Source of the DNA: DASXKD01 sp963703605
Lineage (GTDB): Bacteria > Actinomycetota > Actinomycetes > Streptosporangiales > Streptosporangiaceae
Length of the DNA stretch: 64,000 nucleotides
Direction of reading: 5' to 3'
NCBI GenBank assembly: GCA_963703605.1
Contig: CAVPFC010000047.1
Coordinates: forward strand, 204,386-268,385
Position 1 is the stretch's first letter, and every line of letters begins with the position of its first letter. Position numbers and translations under genes: made by a program. The notes below the pieces were generated by a model that ran no database searches, was not told the origin of the DNA, and saw only the letters and a list, made by a program, of their open reading frames with translations. This document shows, one piece after another, positions 16,263 to 24,953 of this stretch.

Positions 16263-16868
16263 ATGGCGGACACCCGTCCAGCCGCGTACCGTCGTTCCGC
16301 TGGCTCGCCGCGTGGACAGGCCCGCAAGGAAGCACTGCTGCGCGCGGTGGTCGATGACCTGGCGGTAAACGGGCTCGCGGACTTCTCGCTGCGGCAGGCC
16401 GCGCGGGCGGCCGGAACCACGCACAAGGTCCTGCTCTACTACTTCGACGGCGCCGAGGACCTGCTCGGCCAGGCACTGCCGAAACTGCGCGACAAGCGCA
16501 CCGCCGCGGCGATGACGGCGGCCGCCTCGAGTGCCTCGCTGGCCGGACTGGTGCGGGCCGTATGGCCGGTGCTCATGGACGATGCCACCGGCGTGCGGGT
16601 CATCGACGAGGCGATCGGGCTGGCGATGTACGACCCGGCCCGGTACTCCCACCTATCCCGGGGCGCCTCCGAGGCCTACGTCGGCCCGCTGGAGTCCTTG
16701 TGCCCACCGCACTGGACCGAGCAACGCAAGCACGAGGTTGCTTTGCTCATCGTGGCCACCCTCCGCGGCTGCCTGGCCGAATGGCGCACCACCCGCGACA
16801 TGGCCAACATCGCCCCCGCACTGGACGCGCTCGTCCGCGCCCTGGAACGCGAGGAGCAGGCAGGCTAA
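16263..16868 (+). CDS. TetR family transcriptional regulator
   Basis: A 201-residue TetR protein. The N-terminal DNA-binding domain reads ARKEALLRAVVDDLAVNGLADFSLRQAARAAGTTHKVLLYYFDGAEDLL, with the helix-turn-helix and the conserved YYF step. The C-terminal ligand domain is all-helical and undefined. Divergent from the alpha/beta hydrolase with a shared palindrome, so it probably controls that gene and itself. Confidence 0.93.
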   Translation: MADTRPAAYRRSAGSPRGQARKEALLRAVVDDLAVNGLADFSLRQAARAAGTTHKVLLYYFDGAEDLLGQALPKLRDKRTAAAMTAAASSASLAGLVRAVWPVLMDDATGVRVIDEAIGLAMYDPARYSHLSRGASEAYVGPLESLCPPHWTEQRKHEVALLIVATLRGCLAEWRTTRDMANIAPALDALVRALEREEQAG

Positions 16869-16916
16869 CCGCGTGCGATAGAGCGGATGGCGCGACCCGA
16901 GCCCACGCTCGTGACC

Positions 16917-18227
16917 TTAGCCCGCGGCGGCGGCCGCCCGCATGGCGGTGCAGATGCGCGCCAGGTCCTCCTCGCCGGTGACGTACGGCGGCATCGCGTA
17001 GACCAGGTCGCGGAACGGCCGCAGCCACACCCCGGCCGCCGCCGCGGCGGCGGTCGCCGCGGCCATGTCGACCTCGTGGTCGAGCTGAAGCACGCCGATC
17101 GCGCCGAGCACCCGTACGTCGGCCACCCCGGGCACCTCCCCGGCGCCCGTCAGGCCGGCCCGCAGGCCCGCCTCGATCCTGGCCACCTCGGCCTGCCAGC
17201 CCCCGGCGTAGCCGGGCTGGGCCCCGAGCAGCACGTCGAGGGAGGCGTTGGCGACCGCGCAGGCCAGCGGGTTGCCCATGAACGTGGGCCCGTGCGCCAG
17301 CACGGGCAGCTCGCCCCGGCCGATCCCCACGGCGACCTCCGGCGTGCACAGCGCGGCGGCGAGCGACAGGTACCCGCCGGTCAGCGCCTTGCCAACGCAC
17401 ATCACGTCCGGGCTCACCCCGGCGTGACCGGCCGCGAACAGCGCCCCACTGCGGCCGAAGCCGGTGGCGATCTCGTCGAAGATCAGCAGCACCCCGCTGG
17501 CCGAACAGGCGGCCCGCAGCACCCGCAGGTACCCGGGGTCGTGGAAGCGCATCCCGCCCGCGCCCTGCACCACCGGCTCCACGATGACCGCGGCGAGCTC
17601 GGCGGCGTGACCGGCGATCAGCTCACCGAGCTTGTGCGCGTAACCCGGGTCCACGCCGACCGAGAACCCGGCGGGCGGCAGGTCCGCGAACACCTGCCGG
17701 GGCAGCACCCCGTCCCAGACCCGGTGCATGCCCCCGTCCGGGTCGCACACCGACATGGCCCAGAACGTGTCGCCGTGGTACCCGCCGCGCCAGGTCAGCA
17801 GCTTCCGTTTGGCCGGCTGTCCGGACGAGCGCCAGTATTGCAGGCACATCTTGACCGCGACCTCGACGGAGACCGACCCGGAGTCGCAGAGGAACACGTG
17901 CTCCAGGCCGGCCGGGGCTATGCGGGCCAGCCGGTCGCACAGCCGCACCGCCGGCTCGTGGGTGAGCCCGCCGAACATGACATGGCTCATCCGGCCAAGC
18001 TGGTCCCGGGCGGCCTGGTCCAGGACCGGGTGCCGGTAGCCGTGGATCGCGGCCCACCACGACGACATGCCGTCCACCAGCTCCCGGGTGCCACCTCCCG
18101 GCTCGGCCACGGTCAGCCGCACCCCGCGGGCCGACTGCACCACGAACGGCGGCCTCGTCGCCGGCATGGGGCCGTAGGGATGCCAGACCCGGGTTGCGTC
18201 GAGCCGGGCCAGTTCCGCGTACTGCAT
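16917..18227 (-). CDS. bioA: Adenosylmethionine-8-amino-7-oxononanoate aminotransferase
   Basis: A 436-residue class III PLP aminotransferase, DAPA synthase of biotin synthesis. BioA-specific features are the N-terminal VWHPYGPMPATRPPFVV, the MSSWWAAIHGYRHPVLDQA motif, GGYHGDTFWAMSVCDPDGGMH, and the PLP region LLIFDEIATGFGRSGALFA with catalytic Lys in CVGKALTGGY. No other biotin gene is in the window. The ribosome site GAGGGAGG is part of a hairpin-forming repeat that also occurs before trpA. Confidence 0.95.
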   Translation of the reverse strand: MQYAELARLDATRVWHPYGPMPATRPPFVVQSARGVRLTVAEPGGGTRELVDGMSSWWAAIHGYRHPVLDQAARDQLGRMSHVMFGGLTHEPAVRLCDRLARIAPAGLEHVFLCDSGSVSVEVAVKMCLQYWRSSGQPAKRKLLTWRGGYHGDTFWAMSVCDPDGGMHRVWDGVLPRQVFADLPPAGFSVGVDPGYAHKLGELIAGHAAELAAVIVEPVVQGAGGMRFHDPGYLRVLRAACSASGVLLIFDEIATGFGRSGALFAAGHAGVSPDVMCVGKALTGGYLSLAAALCTPEVAVGIGRGELPVLAHGPTFMGNPLACAVANASLDVLLGAQPGYAGGWQAEVARIEAGLRAGLTGAGEVPGVADVRVLGAIGVLQLDHEVDMAAATAAAAAAGVWLRPFRDLVYAMPPYVTGEEDLARICTAMRAAAAAG

Positions 18228-18231
18228 TCAT

Positions 18232-18280
18232 TGCCTCCCTCGCGGGCGCTCGGCCTGGGGCCTCGCTGGCTTCGGGAGGC
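18232..18280 (-). repeat. RBS-containing hairpin upstream of bioA (copy 1)
   Basis: On the minus strand GCCTCCC and GGGAGGC pair around a 34-nt loop containing GAAGCCAGCGA and GCGCCCGCGA. The 3' arm is the ribosome site of bioA. It matches the element before trpA except for a 12-nt insert that itself can form GGCC-CCA-GGCC. Confidence 0.6.
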
Positions 18281-18388
18281 TGGTCCTCGGCGCCGGGACA
18301 CCGCAACGGCGCCTGAGGCGCCTTATGCGGCGTTGGGCCCGGCGCCTGCGGCGCGTCCATGCGAAGCCGTTGGTCGACTTTGCGTCCA

Positions 18389-19819
18389 TTAGCGCCCGGG
18401 GCGGGAGCCGCTGCCTGCCCGGTGGGCGCGGCTGGGTGGGCGGCCGGACCGCCGCTGCCGCAGCCGGATCGAGACCTGCACCGGGCTGCCTTCGAAGCCG
18501 AACTCCTCCCGGAGCCGCCGCTCGATGAACCGGCGGTAGCCGGCCTCGAGGAAGCCGGACGTGAACAGCACGAAGTGGGGCGGGCGGATACCGGCCTGCG
18601 TGGCGAACAGGATCCGCGGCACCCGGCCGCCGCGCGCGGGCGGCGGGGTCGCGGCGACCAGGTCCGCGAGCCACGCGTTGAGCCTGCCGGTCGGCACCCG
18701 GGTTTCCCAGCCCGCCAGCGCGGTTTCCAGCGCGGGCACCAGCTTCTCCACGTGCCGCCCGGTCGTGGCCGAGATGTTGACCCGGGGCGCCCACCGCGCG
18801 GTATGGAGCTGGCGGTCGATGTCCCGGTCAAGGCGTTGCCGCTGGTCCTCGTCCACCAGATCCCACTTGTTGAACGCGAGCACCAGCGCCCGGCCGGCCT
18901 CGATCACCATGGACACGATGCGCAGGTCCTGCTCGGTGAGCGGCTCGCTGGCGTCGACCAGGACGACGGCGACCTCGGCCCGCTCCAGCGCCCCGGCCGT
19001 GCGCAGCCCGGCGTAGAAGTCGGCGCCCTGGCTCTCCTTCGCCCGCCGCCTGATCCCGGCGGTGTCCACGAACCGCCAGGTGACGCCGCCCAGCTCGATG
19101 AGCTCGTCCACCGGGTCCCTGGTGGTCCCCGCCACCTCGTCCACCAGGACCCGCTGCTGGCCCGCCAGCCGGTTCAGCAGGCTGGACTTCCCCACGTTGG
19201 GCTTGCCGATGAGGGCCACCCGGCGTGGCCCGCCGCCCGCGTCGTCCGCCTCGCGCGGGGCCTCCGGCAGCGCCGCGAGCAGCACATCGAGCAGGTCACC
19301 GCTGCCCCGCCCGTGCAGGGCGCTGACCGGGTACGGCTCGCCGAGCCCCAGCGACCACAACGCCGCCGCGGCGGGCTCGGCCGGGGCGTCGTCCACCTTG
19401 TTCGCGGCGACCACGACGGGCTTGCCCGACCTGCGCAGCACCGCCGCCACGGCCGCGTCGGCGTCGGTGACCCCGACGACCGCGTCCACGACGAACAGCA
19501 CGGCATCGGCGGCCTCCACCGAGAGCTTTGCCTGGGCGGTGACCTGCTGGGCGAGGTTGCGGTTGCCGTGGACGCCCGCCTCGCTGGGCGCGGCCTCCCA
19601 GCCGCCGGTATCCACTAGGGTGAACGACCGGCCCCGCCAGAGGGCGTCGTACGCGACCCGGTCCCTGGTGACGCCCGGGGTGTCTTGGACCACCGCCTGG
19701 CGGCTGCCAAGGATCCTGTTGACCAGGGTCGACTTGCCCACGTTGGGCCGCCCGACCACGGCCACCACGGGGACGGGGGCGGCCGCGTCCCGGTCCCCGG
19801 GTTCGGCTATGTCCGGCAT
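18389..19819 (-). CDS. der: Ribosome biogenesis GTPase Der (EngA)
   Basis: A 476-residue double-GTPase that acts in 50S subunit assembly. The first G domain shows VVGRPNVGKSTLVN, DTPGVTRD, VDTGGWE and ANKVDD; the second shows LIGKPNVGKSSLLN, VAGTTRDPVDE, VDTAGIRRR and FNKWDLV. The C-terminal KH-like domain follows (VNISATTGRHVEKL onward) and ends in a basic Arg-rich tail. Its start is one base after the cmk stop, so the two are co-translated. Confidence 0.97.
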   Translation of the reverse strand: MPDIAEPGDRDAAAPVPVVAVVGRPNVGKSTLVNRILGSRQAVVQDTPGVTRDRVAYDALWRGRSFTLVDTGGWEAAPSEAGVHGNRNLAQQVTAQAKLSVEAADAVLFVVDAVVGVTDADAAVAAVLRRSGKPVVVAANKVDDAPAEPAAAALWSLGLGEPYPVSALHGRGSGDLLDVLLAALPEAPREADDAGGGPRRVALIGKPNVGKSSLLNRLAGQQRVLVDEVAGTTRDPVDELIELGGVTWRFVDTAGIRRRAKESQGADFYAGLRTAGALERAEVAVVLVDASEPLTEQDLRIVSMVIEAGRALVLAFNKWDLVDEDQRQRLDRDIDRQLHTARWAPRVNISATTGRHVEKLVPALETALAGWETRVPTGRLNAWLADLVAATPPPARGGRVPRILFATQAGIRPPHFVLFTSGFLEAGYRRFIERRLREEFGFEGSPVQVSIRLRQRRSGRPPSRAHRAGSGSRPGR

Positions 19820-19820
19820 G

Positions 19821-20594
19821 TCAGCTCAGCCGCGCCGTATCGGCCCGGGAGGGCGGCACGGAGTTCTCCGGCACCGCGCGGCCCGGTTGCCCGGGCCCCG
19901 CCTCCGCGTGATGACGCAACGGGAAGCCCCGTTCCGCCGCCACCCGCACAATCAGGCCGATCACCTCGTCCAGGCTCAGCACGGTCGAGTCGACCTCGAT
20001 CGCGTCGCTGGCCATCACGGTCTGCGGGGCGTCGGCCCGGTCCCGGCGCTGGTTCTCGCCGCGCGTCACGTCCGGGGTCGCCCCGGGGTCGGTAGCCAGG
20101 TCGGCGCTGCGCCGGGCGGCCCTGGCCTCCTCGCTGGCCGTGAGGAACACCTTGACCACGGCCCGCGGGGCAACCACGGTCCCGATGTCGCGGCCCTCGG
20201 CCACAATTCCGTCGCCCGCGGCGCAGGCCCTGGCGAGGATGTCCTGCTGCTCGGCGACCAGATGGGCCCGGACCTCGGGGACGGAGGCAACCGCGCTCAC
20301 CGCGTTGGAGACGGCCCGGCTGCGGATCGGGCCCGACACGTCGGCTCCGTCGACGGTGACCGACGGGTCATCCGGGTCCGTGCCCACCTCGATCCGCGGC
20401 TGCCGCGCGTGCGCCGCGACCGCCGCAGGGTCGGTGACGTCCAGCTTCTGGGTGAGCAGCCACCAGGTCAGCGCCCGGTACATCGCCCCCGTATCCAGGT
20501 AACGCAGGTCAAGCTCGGTGGCCACGCCCCGGGCGGCGCTTGACTTTCCCGCCCCGGCCGGGCCGTCCACCGCGATCACAAGGCATCCAGTCAC
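19821..20594 (-). CDS. cmk: Cytidylate kinase
   Basis: A 257-residue (d)CMP kinase that phosphorylates CMP and dCMP with ATP. The P-loop is VIAVDGPAGAGKSSAARGVA, followed by LRYLDTGAMYRALTW. The CMP-binding insertion (VAEGRDIGTVVAPRAVVKVFLTAS) and the lid (RGENQRRDRAD) are in place. It is slightly longer than usual at the C-terminus. It follows tyrA by nine bases and precedes der by one base. Confidence 0.96.
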   Translation of the reverse strand: MTGCLVIAVDGPAGAGKSSAARGVATELDLRYLDTGAMYRALTWWLLTQKLDVTDPAAVAAHARQPRIEVGTDPDDPSVTVDGADVSGPIRSRAVSNAVSAVASVPEVRAHLVAEQQDILARACAAGDGIVAEGRDIGTVVAPRAVVKVFLTASEEARAARRSADLATDPGATPDVTRGENQRRDRADAPQTVMASDAIEVDSTVLSLDEVIGLIVRVAAERGFPLRHHAEAGPGQPGRAVPENSVPPSRADTARLS

Positions 20595-20603
20595 CCTGCG
20601 ATG

Positions 20604-21770
20604 CTACCGGCGCACGGGCCACCCGGAGGCCGCGAGCGCCTGCGTCAGCCGGGCGACCGCGTCCGGGCGGACGGTCAGCTCGGCCACGCCCACCGGCAGG
20701 CCCGGCGAGTGCTCGATGCTGATGTCCTCGATGTTCACCCCGGCCTCGCCGGCCGCCCGGAACAGCCGGGCCAGCTCGCCCGGCACGTCGGGGATCACCA
20801 CCTGGACCACCATGTCGTCCCGGCGTGGCTTGCTGTGCTTGCCGGGAATGCGGGCGACCCCGGCGGTGCCCTCGTCCAGCAGGCCCGCCAGCGTCTTGAG
20901 CTCCGGCTCGGCGCCGTGCGCCGCGTCCTCGCTCAGCGTCTCGGCCACCGCCGCCAGATCCGCCGCCACCGCGGCCAGCACCTCCGCGACCGGGGCCGCG
21001 TTCGCCGCCAGGATCTGCGCCCACATGCCGCTGTCGCCTGCCGCGATCCGGGTCACGTCCCGGATCCCCTGCCCCGACAGCAGGAGCGCGTCCTGGTTGG
21101 CGCCCGCCAGCCGCGCCGCCATCGCGGCGGCGACCACGTGCGGCGCGTGCGAGACGAGCGCCACGTAACGGTCGTGCTCGGCGGCCGGCAGCGGCACGAG
21201 TTGCGCCTGGCAGCAGCGCACCAGCGCCAGGACGGCGGCCGCCGCGCCCGGGGCGGTGTCCGGTCCCGGGCAGATCACCCACGGACGGCCGAGGAAAAGA
21301 TCGGCCCGTGCCGCCGCGGGCCCGGACCGCTCCCGCCCGGACAGCGGATGCCCGGGCAGGAACGAGGCGATGTCACAGCCAAGCTCGCGAGCCTGGCCAA
21401 GCACGGCCCCCTTGACGCTGGCCACGTCCGTGTACCACCTCGCCAGGCCGGCCGCCTGCGCGGCCGCGAGTGCCGGCGCGACCGCCGCCGGCGGCACCGC
21501 CAGCACGGCCAGGTCAACCCGCTCCGGGAGCCCTCCGCCCGGCGCCAGCGCATCCGGCAGCACGGTTCCCGCGCCGATGTCGGCCGCCAGCCGGGCCGCC
21601 GCGGGATCCTGATCGGTCAGCCACACCGGCACGCCCCGTTCCCGCAGCGCGAGCGCGATCGACGTGCCGATCATCCCCGTCCCAACGACCACCGCGCTGC
21701 CGAGATCCCCCGGCGGCCCGTCCGGGGGCTGCTCTCCGGCCCCCGGCTCCCCCGGCACCCGCTCGGTCAT
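20604..21770 (-). CDS. tyrA: Prephenate dehydrogenase
   Basis: A 388-residue NAD(P)-dependent enzyme of tyrosine synthesis. The Rossmann motif is VVVGTGMIGTSIALALRERG. The active-site region includes LPGHPLSGRERSG and VSHAPHVVAAAMAARL. A C-terminal ACT-like domain (MVVQVVIPDVPGELARLFRAAGEAGVNIEDISIEHSPG) suggests feedback control by an amino acid. The ATG at 21770 overlaps the aroH stop as ATGA; a longer frame upstream is the shadow of aroH. Confidence 0.95.
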   Translation of the reverse strand: MTERVPGEPGAGEQPPDGPPGDLGSAVVVGTGMIGTSIALALRERGVPVWLTDQDPAAARLAADIGAGTVLPDALAPGGGLPERVDLAVLAVPPAAVAPALAAAQAAGLARWYTDVASVKGAVLGQARELGCDIASFLPGHPLSGRERSGPAAARADLFLGRPWVICPGPDTAPGAAAAVLALVRCCQAQLVPLPAAEHDRYVALVSHAPHVVAAAMAARLAGANQDALLLSGQGIRDVTRIAAGDSGMWAQILAANAAPVAEVLAAVAADLAAVAETLSEDAAHGAEPELKTLAGLLDEGTAGVARIPGKHSKPRRDDMVVQVVIPDVPGELARLFRAAGEAGVNIEDISIEHSPGLPVGVAELTVRPDAVARLTQALAASGWPVRR

Positions 21771-22129
21771 TGCGCGATGTCCAGCCGCAGTGCCACCGCA
21801 CCGCGCAGGTACACGTGCTCCAGCGCGGACCGCGGCTTGCCGGTCTCCACGTGCATGAGCAGCCGGACCACCCGCGGCATGCCCCCCGGCACAGCGATCT
21901 CGCTGGCACATAGCAACGGCACGTCATGGAACCCGATCTTGCGCGCCGCCAGCGCCGGAAACTCCGCCGTCAGATCCGGCGTCGTGGTGAAAACCACGCT
22001 GATGACGTCGTCAGGAACGAGCCCGTTGCGCGTCATCACCTCGGTAACCAGATCGGTGGTCCCGTCCAGGATGTCCGCCCGCTCGTTGCCGTCCACCTGA
22101 ACCGCACCCCTGATTGCCCTGACGGCCAC
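21767..22129 (-). CDS. aroH: Chorismate mutase, AroH type
   Basis: A 120-residue monofunctional chorismate mutase of the trimeric AroH fold. Typical motifs are AVRAIRGAVQVDGNERADI, DDVISVVFTTTPDLTAEFPALAAR, VPLLCASEIAVPGGMPRVVRLLMH and HVYLRGAVALR. The Arg in AIRGA and the Arg in YLRGA match known active-site residues of the family. It produces prephenate for the next gene, tyrA, to which it is coupled by a 4-base overlap. Confidence 0.95.
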   Translation of the reverse strand: MAVRAIRGAVQVDGNERADILDGTTDLVTEVMTRNGLVPDDVISVVFTTTPDLTAEFPALAARKIGFHDVPLLCASEIAVPGGMPRVVRLLMHVETGKPRSALEHVYLRGAVALRLDIAQ

Positions 22130-22199
22130 CGGCCCATCCCTCCACGTTCACATTTCCCGACGTCACGGCCTTTCCCTAGGCTATCGTCGTGGCCCCCGC

Positions 22200-22545
22200 A
22201 GCGCCCCACGGACAGAACCCGCCAAGGGGACCCGCGGCGACCTACGGACAGAAGCCGCGAGAAGGGGGCACGGGGCCTCCCCCTGTGCGAGAGCGGGCGT
22301 AGCGTTGCGAACGCGAGCCGCCCACCCCTCCAGCCGCGGGCAAACGGCGGCCAGCCGAAGTCCCCACGCCCGCCAGCCCGCGTAGCACCGAGGGGAGGCC
22401 GCGCCCACCTTCAGCCAGATTACGGAGAGAAGGTTTCGGGCGAGACTACAGCGAGCCGAGCACCGCGGGGAGGCCCCCGCCAACCTGCACCGAAACTACG
22501 GCGAGAAGCCGCGAAAGGCCGCAGGTGCGCTACGGACAGAAGCCC
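22200..22545. repeat. Degenerate repeats in the long aroH-rluB spacer
   Basis: No gene is supported in this 416-bp spacer. It contains about six copies of a CTACGGACAGAAG-like motif (near 22205, 22241, 22420, 22445, 22495 and 22530). Two larger related blocks begin AGCACCG-GGGGAGGCC near 22385 and 22460, each followed by GCC-ACCT and then a TACGG-GAGAAG motif. The region lies upstream of aroH and downstream of rluB on the minus strand. Confidence 0.45.
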
Positions 22546-23343
22546 CTACAGGCCGACGGCGGCGTACAGCTCCCCCACCTCGTGCGTGGTCAGCGCCCGC
22601 GAGGCACCGGGACGCAGGGAGCCGAGGGACACCGGCCCGACCTGGGTACGGACCAGCCGCGAGACCGGATACCCGGCCGCGGCGAGGAGCCGCCGCACGA
22701 TGTGCTTGCGCCCCTCGTGCAGGGTGATCTCGACCAGGGCGCGGTTCCCCGCCCGCTCCACCACGCGGAACTTGTCGGCGCTCGCCACCCCGTCCTCCAG
22801 CTCGATCCCGGTGAGCAACCGCCGGCCAAGGTCCCGCTCCACCGGGCCGGGCACGTCGGCGAGGTAGGTCTTGGGCACGCCGAACCGGGGGTGGGTGAGC
22901 CGGTGCGCGAGGTCGCCGTCGTTGGTGAACAGCATCAGGCCCTCGGTCTCGTAGTCCAGCCTGCCTACGTGGTAGAGCCGTTCCTCGCGGTCGCCGAGCA
23001 GGTCGCTGACCGTCCGGCGGCCGCGGTCGTCCGACATCGTGGTGAGCACCCCGGCGGGCTTGTTGAGCGCCAGGTAGACCAGGTCCTGGCGGGACGGGAT
23101 GCGCAGGCCGTCCACCCTGATGATCTGGTGGTCCGGGTCGACCCGGGCGCCGTACCTGCGCACGATCTCACCGTCGACCTCGACCCGCCCCTCGCCGATC
23201 AGCTCCTCGCAGTGCCTGCGGCTGCCCAGCCCCGCGGCGGCGAGCACCTTTTGCAGCCGCACGCCGCCCGGGACGTCGGTGAGCGAGTCCCGCTCGCCCT
23301 CATCCGGTGCATCGTCCCGGTGATCGTCACGAGGCTTGGTCAT
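22546..23343 (-). CDS. 23S rRNA pseudouridine synthase, RluB/RsuA family
   Basis: A 265-residue pseudouridine synthase. An S4 RNA-binding domain comes first (VRLQKVLAAAGLGSRRHCEELIGEGRVEVDG), then the catalytic domain with the essential Asp in VGRLDYETEGLMLFTNDGDLAHRLTHP. The C-terminal VEITLHEGRKHIVRRLLAAAGYPVSRLVRT block is typical of RluB/RluE/RsuA. The start overlaps the end of scpB by 17 bases, as expected for the conserved scpA-scpB-rluB cluster. Confidence 0.95.
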   Translation of the reverse strand: MTKPRDDHRDDAPDEGERDSLTDVPGGVRLQKVLAAAGLGSRRHCEELIGEGRVEVDGEIVRRYGARVDPDHQIIRVDGLRIPSRQDLVYLALNKPAGVLTTMSDDRGRRTVSDLLGDREERLYHVGRLDYETEGLMLFTNDGDLAHRLTHPRFGVPKTYLADVPGPVERDLGRRLLTGIELEDGVASADKFRVVERAGNRALVEITLHEGRKHIVRRLLAAAGYPVSRLVRTQVGPVSLGSLRPGASRALTTHEVGELYAAVGL

Positions 23344-24118
23344 CGCCGGGATCCCGGGCCTCCTCCGTCTGCTCTGCGGCGTCCCCGGTGATCGGCTCCG
23401 GGATCTCGCCTGCCTCGTCCGTGGCCTCCCCGGCCTGGTCCGCCCGCTCTGGCGCCTCCGCGATCCGGTCCGGGGCTTCCGCGATCCGGTCCGGGGCCGC
23501 CCCGATGCGGTCCGCGGCCTCCCCGATCCGGTCCGCGACGTCCTCGATCTGGTCCGGGAGGAACGGCGCGAGCTCCGGCAGCTCCATGAGGCTGGCCAGG
23601 CCGAGCCGCTCCAGGAAGTACCCGGTGGTCCGGTAGAGGATAGCCCCGGTCTCGTGTTCGGTGCCCGCCTCCTCGACCAGCCCGCGCAGCGTCAGCGTGC
23701 GCATCACCGCGTCGCAGTTGACCCCGCGGACCGCGGAGACACGGGACCGGCTGACCGGCTGCCGGTACGCGACGACCGCCAGGGTCTCCAGCGCCGCCTG
23801 GGTGAGGCGCACCTCCTGGCCGTCGCGCACGAACCGCTCCACCACCGGGGCGCATTGCTCGCGGGTGTAGAACCGCCAGCCGCCCGCCACCTGGCGCAGG
23901 TCATAGCCGCGGCGCTGCGCGTCGTAGGAGGCGGCCAGCTCGCGCAGCGCCCGCGACACCTCGTCGCGCGGCCGCTCGAGCACCTGGGCGAGCACGACCT
24001 CGGCGACCGGTTCGTCCACGACGAGCAGGATGGCCTCGAGGCAGGCATCCAGGCTGGGCCCGGACTCGCTGCCCGGCTCGGTCGCGCCGGAGGGTACCCC
24101 GCCGGTCTCGTTAAGCAT
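23327..24118 (-). CDS. scpB: Segregation and condensation protein B
   Basis: A 263-residue ScpB kleisin-associated winged-helix protein. The core spans about residues 25-190 (LEAILLVVDEPVAEVVLAQVL, VVERFVRDGQEVRLTQAALETLAVVAYRQPVSRSRVSAVRGVNCD broken over two helices, and YRTTGYFLERLGLASLMELPEL). The C-terminal ~70 residues are an acidic extension with a 7-residue repeat of the type DRIGEAA, unusual for the family. It follows scpA by seven bases. Confidence 0.94.
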   Translation of the reverse strand: MLNETGGVPSGATEPGSESGPSLDACLEAILLVVDEPVAEVVLAQVLERPRDEVSRALRELAASYDAQRRGYDLRQVAGGWRFYTREQCAPVVERFVRDGQEVRLTQAALETLAVVAYRQPVSRSRVSAVRGVNCDAVMRTLTLRGLVEEAGTEHETGAILYRTTGYFLERLGLASLMELPELAPFLPDQIEDVADRIGEAADRIGAAPDRIAEAPDRIAEAPERADQAGEATDEAGEIPEPITGDAAEQTEEARDPGDDQAS

Positions 24119-24125
24119 GATGTCT

Positions 24126-24953
24126 TTAACCGTCTCCCTCGGATGCGGCCGCGGCCGCGGCGTGGCCGCCGGGCGCCCAGGTCACGTACAGGTCCCCCAG
24201 CGGTTCGGCCTGCTCCAGGGAGACGTTACCTTCCCGGTAGAGCTCGAGGACCGCGAGAAACCTGGCCACCACCTCGTAGGTACCGGCGCAGTCCGCGATC
24301 AGCGCGCGGAACGTGGCGCGGTGCAGCGTCCGCAGCCGCCCCGCCAGGATCTCCGCCTGCTCCCGGACGCTGGTGCGCGGCGCGTGGATGTGCTCGGTGG
24401 AGACGACGGGAACCGGGCGCGGCGCGAGCGCGATCCCGGCGATGCGGGCGAACTCGGCCGGGCCGAGGCCAAGCAGGACCTCGGGCAGCAGCCCGGCGAA
24501 CCGCGGCTCCATCGGAACCCGCCGGGCGAACCGGCGCGCCTGGGCGGCCATCCGGCCCGCGAAGACCCCGGCGACCTCCTTGTACGCGCGGTATTGCAGC
24601 AGCCGGGCGAACAGCAGGTCCCTGGCCTCCAGCAGGGCCAGGTCCTCTTCGTCCTCGACCTCGCCCGCGGGCAGCAGCCGCGCGGCCTTGAGGTCGAGGA
24701 GGGTGGCGGCGACGACGAGGAAGTAGCTGGCCTGGTCCAGGTCGAACGAGTCGGCCCGGGCCCGGATGTAGGCGATGAACTCGTCGGTGACCTGGGACAG
24801 CGCCACCTCGGTGATGTCGAGCTTGTGCTTGGAGATCAGCCCGAGCAGGAGGTCGAACGGGCCCTCGAAGTTTTCGAGGTGGACCTCGAACCCCGCCGTC
24901 CCGCCGCTTTGGCCCGGTTCGCCGCCTGGCGCGCCCTCCACCGCCACGGTCAC
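24126..24953 (-). CDS. scpA: Segregation and condensation protein A
   Basis: A 275-residue kleisin that bridges the SMC dimer with ScpB. The N-terminal FEVHLENFEGPFDLLLGLISKHKLDITEVALSQVTDEF is the classic SMC-binding part, and the C-terminal winged helix is present (RATFRALIADCAGTYEVVARFLAVLELYREGNVSLEQAE). The GTG start at 24953 overlaps the stop of the preceding small gene as GTGA; the longer frame upstream is a shadow. Confidence 0.95.
   Translation of the reverse strand: MTVAVEGAPGGEPGQSGGTAGFEVHLENFEGPFDLLLGLISKHKLDITEVALSQVTDEFIAYIRARADSFDLDQASYFLVVAATLLDLKAARLLPAGEVEDEEDLALLEARDLLFARLLQYRAYKEVAGVFAGRMAAQARRFARRVPMEPRFAGLLPEVLLGLGPAEFARIAGIALAPRPVPVVSTEHIHAPRTSVREQAEILAGRLRTLHRATFRALIADCAGTYEVVARFLAVLELYREGNVSLEQAEPLGDLYVTWAPGGHAAAAAASEGDG

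Noticed and set aside
22181..22483. 100-codon minus-strand ORF in the rluB-aroH spacer
   Set aside because: Its sequence is built from the local repeats, has no ribosome site and matches no family pattern.
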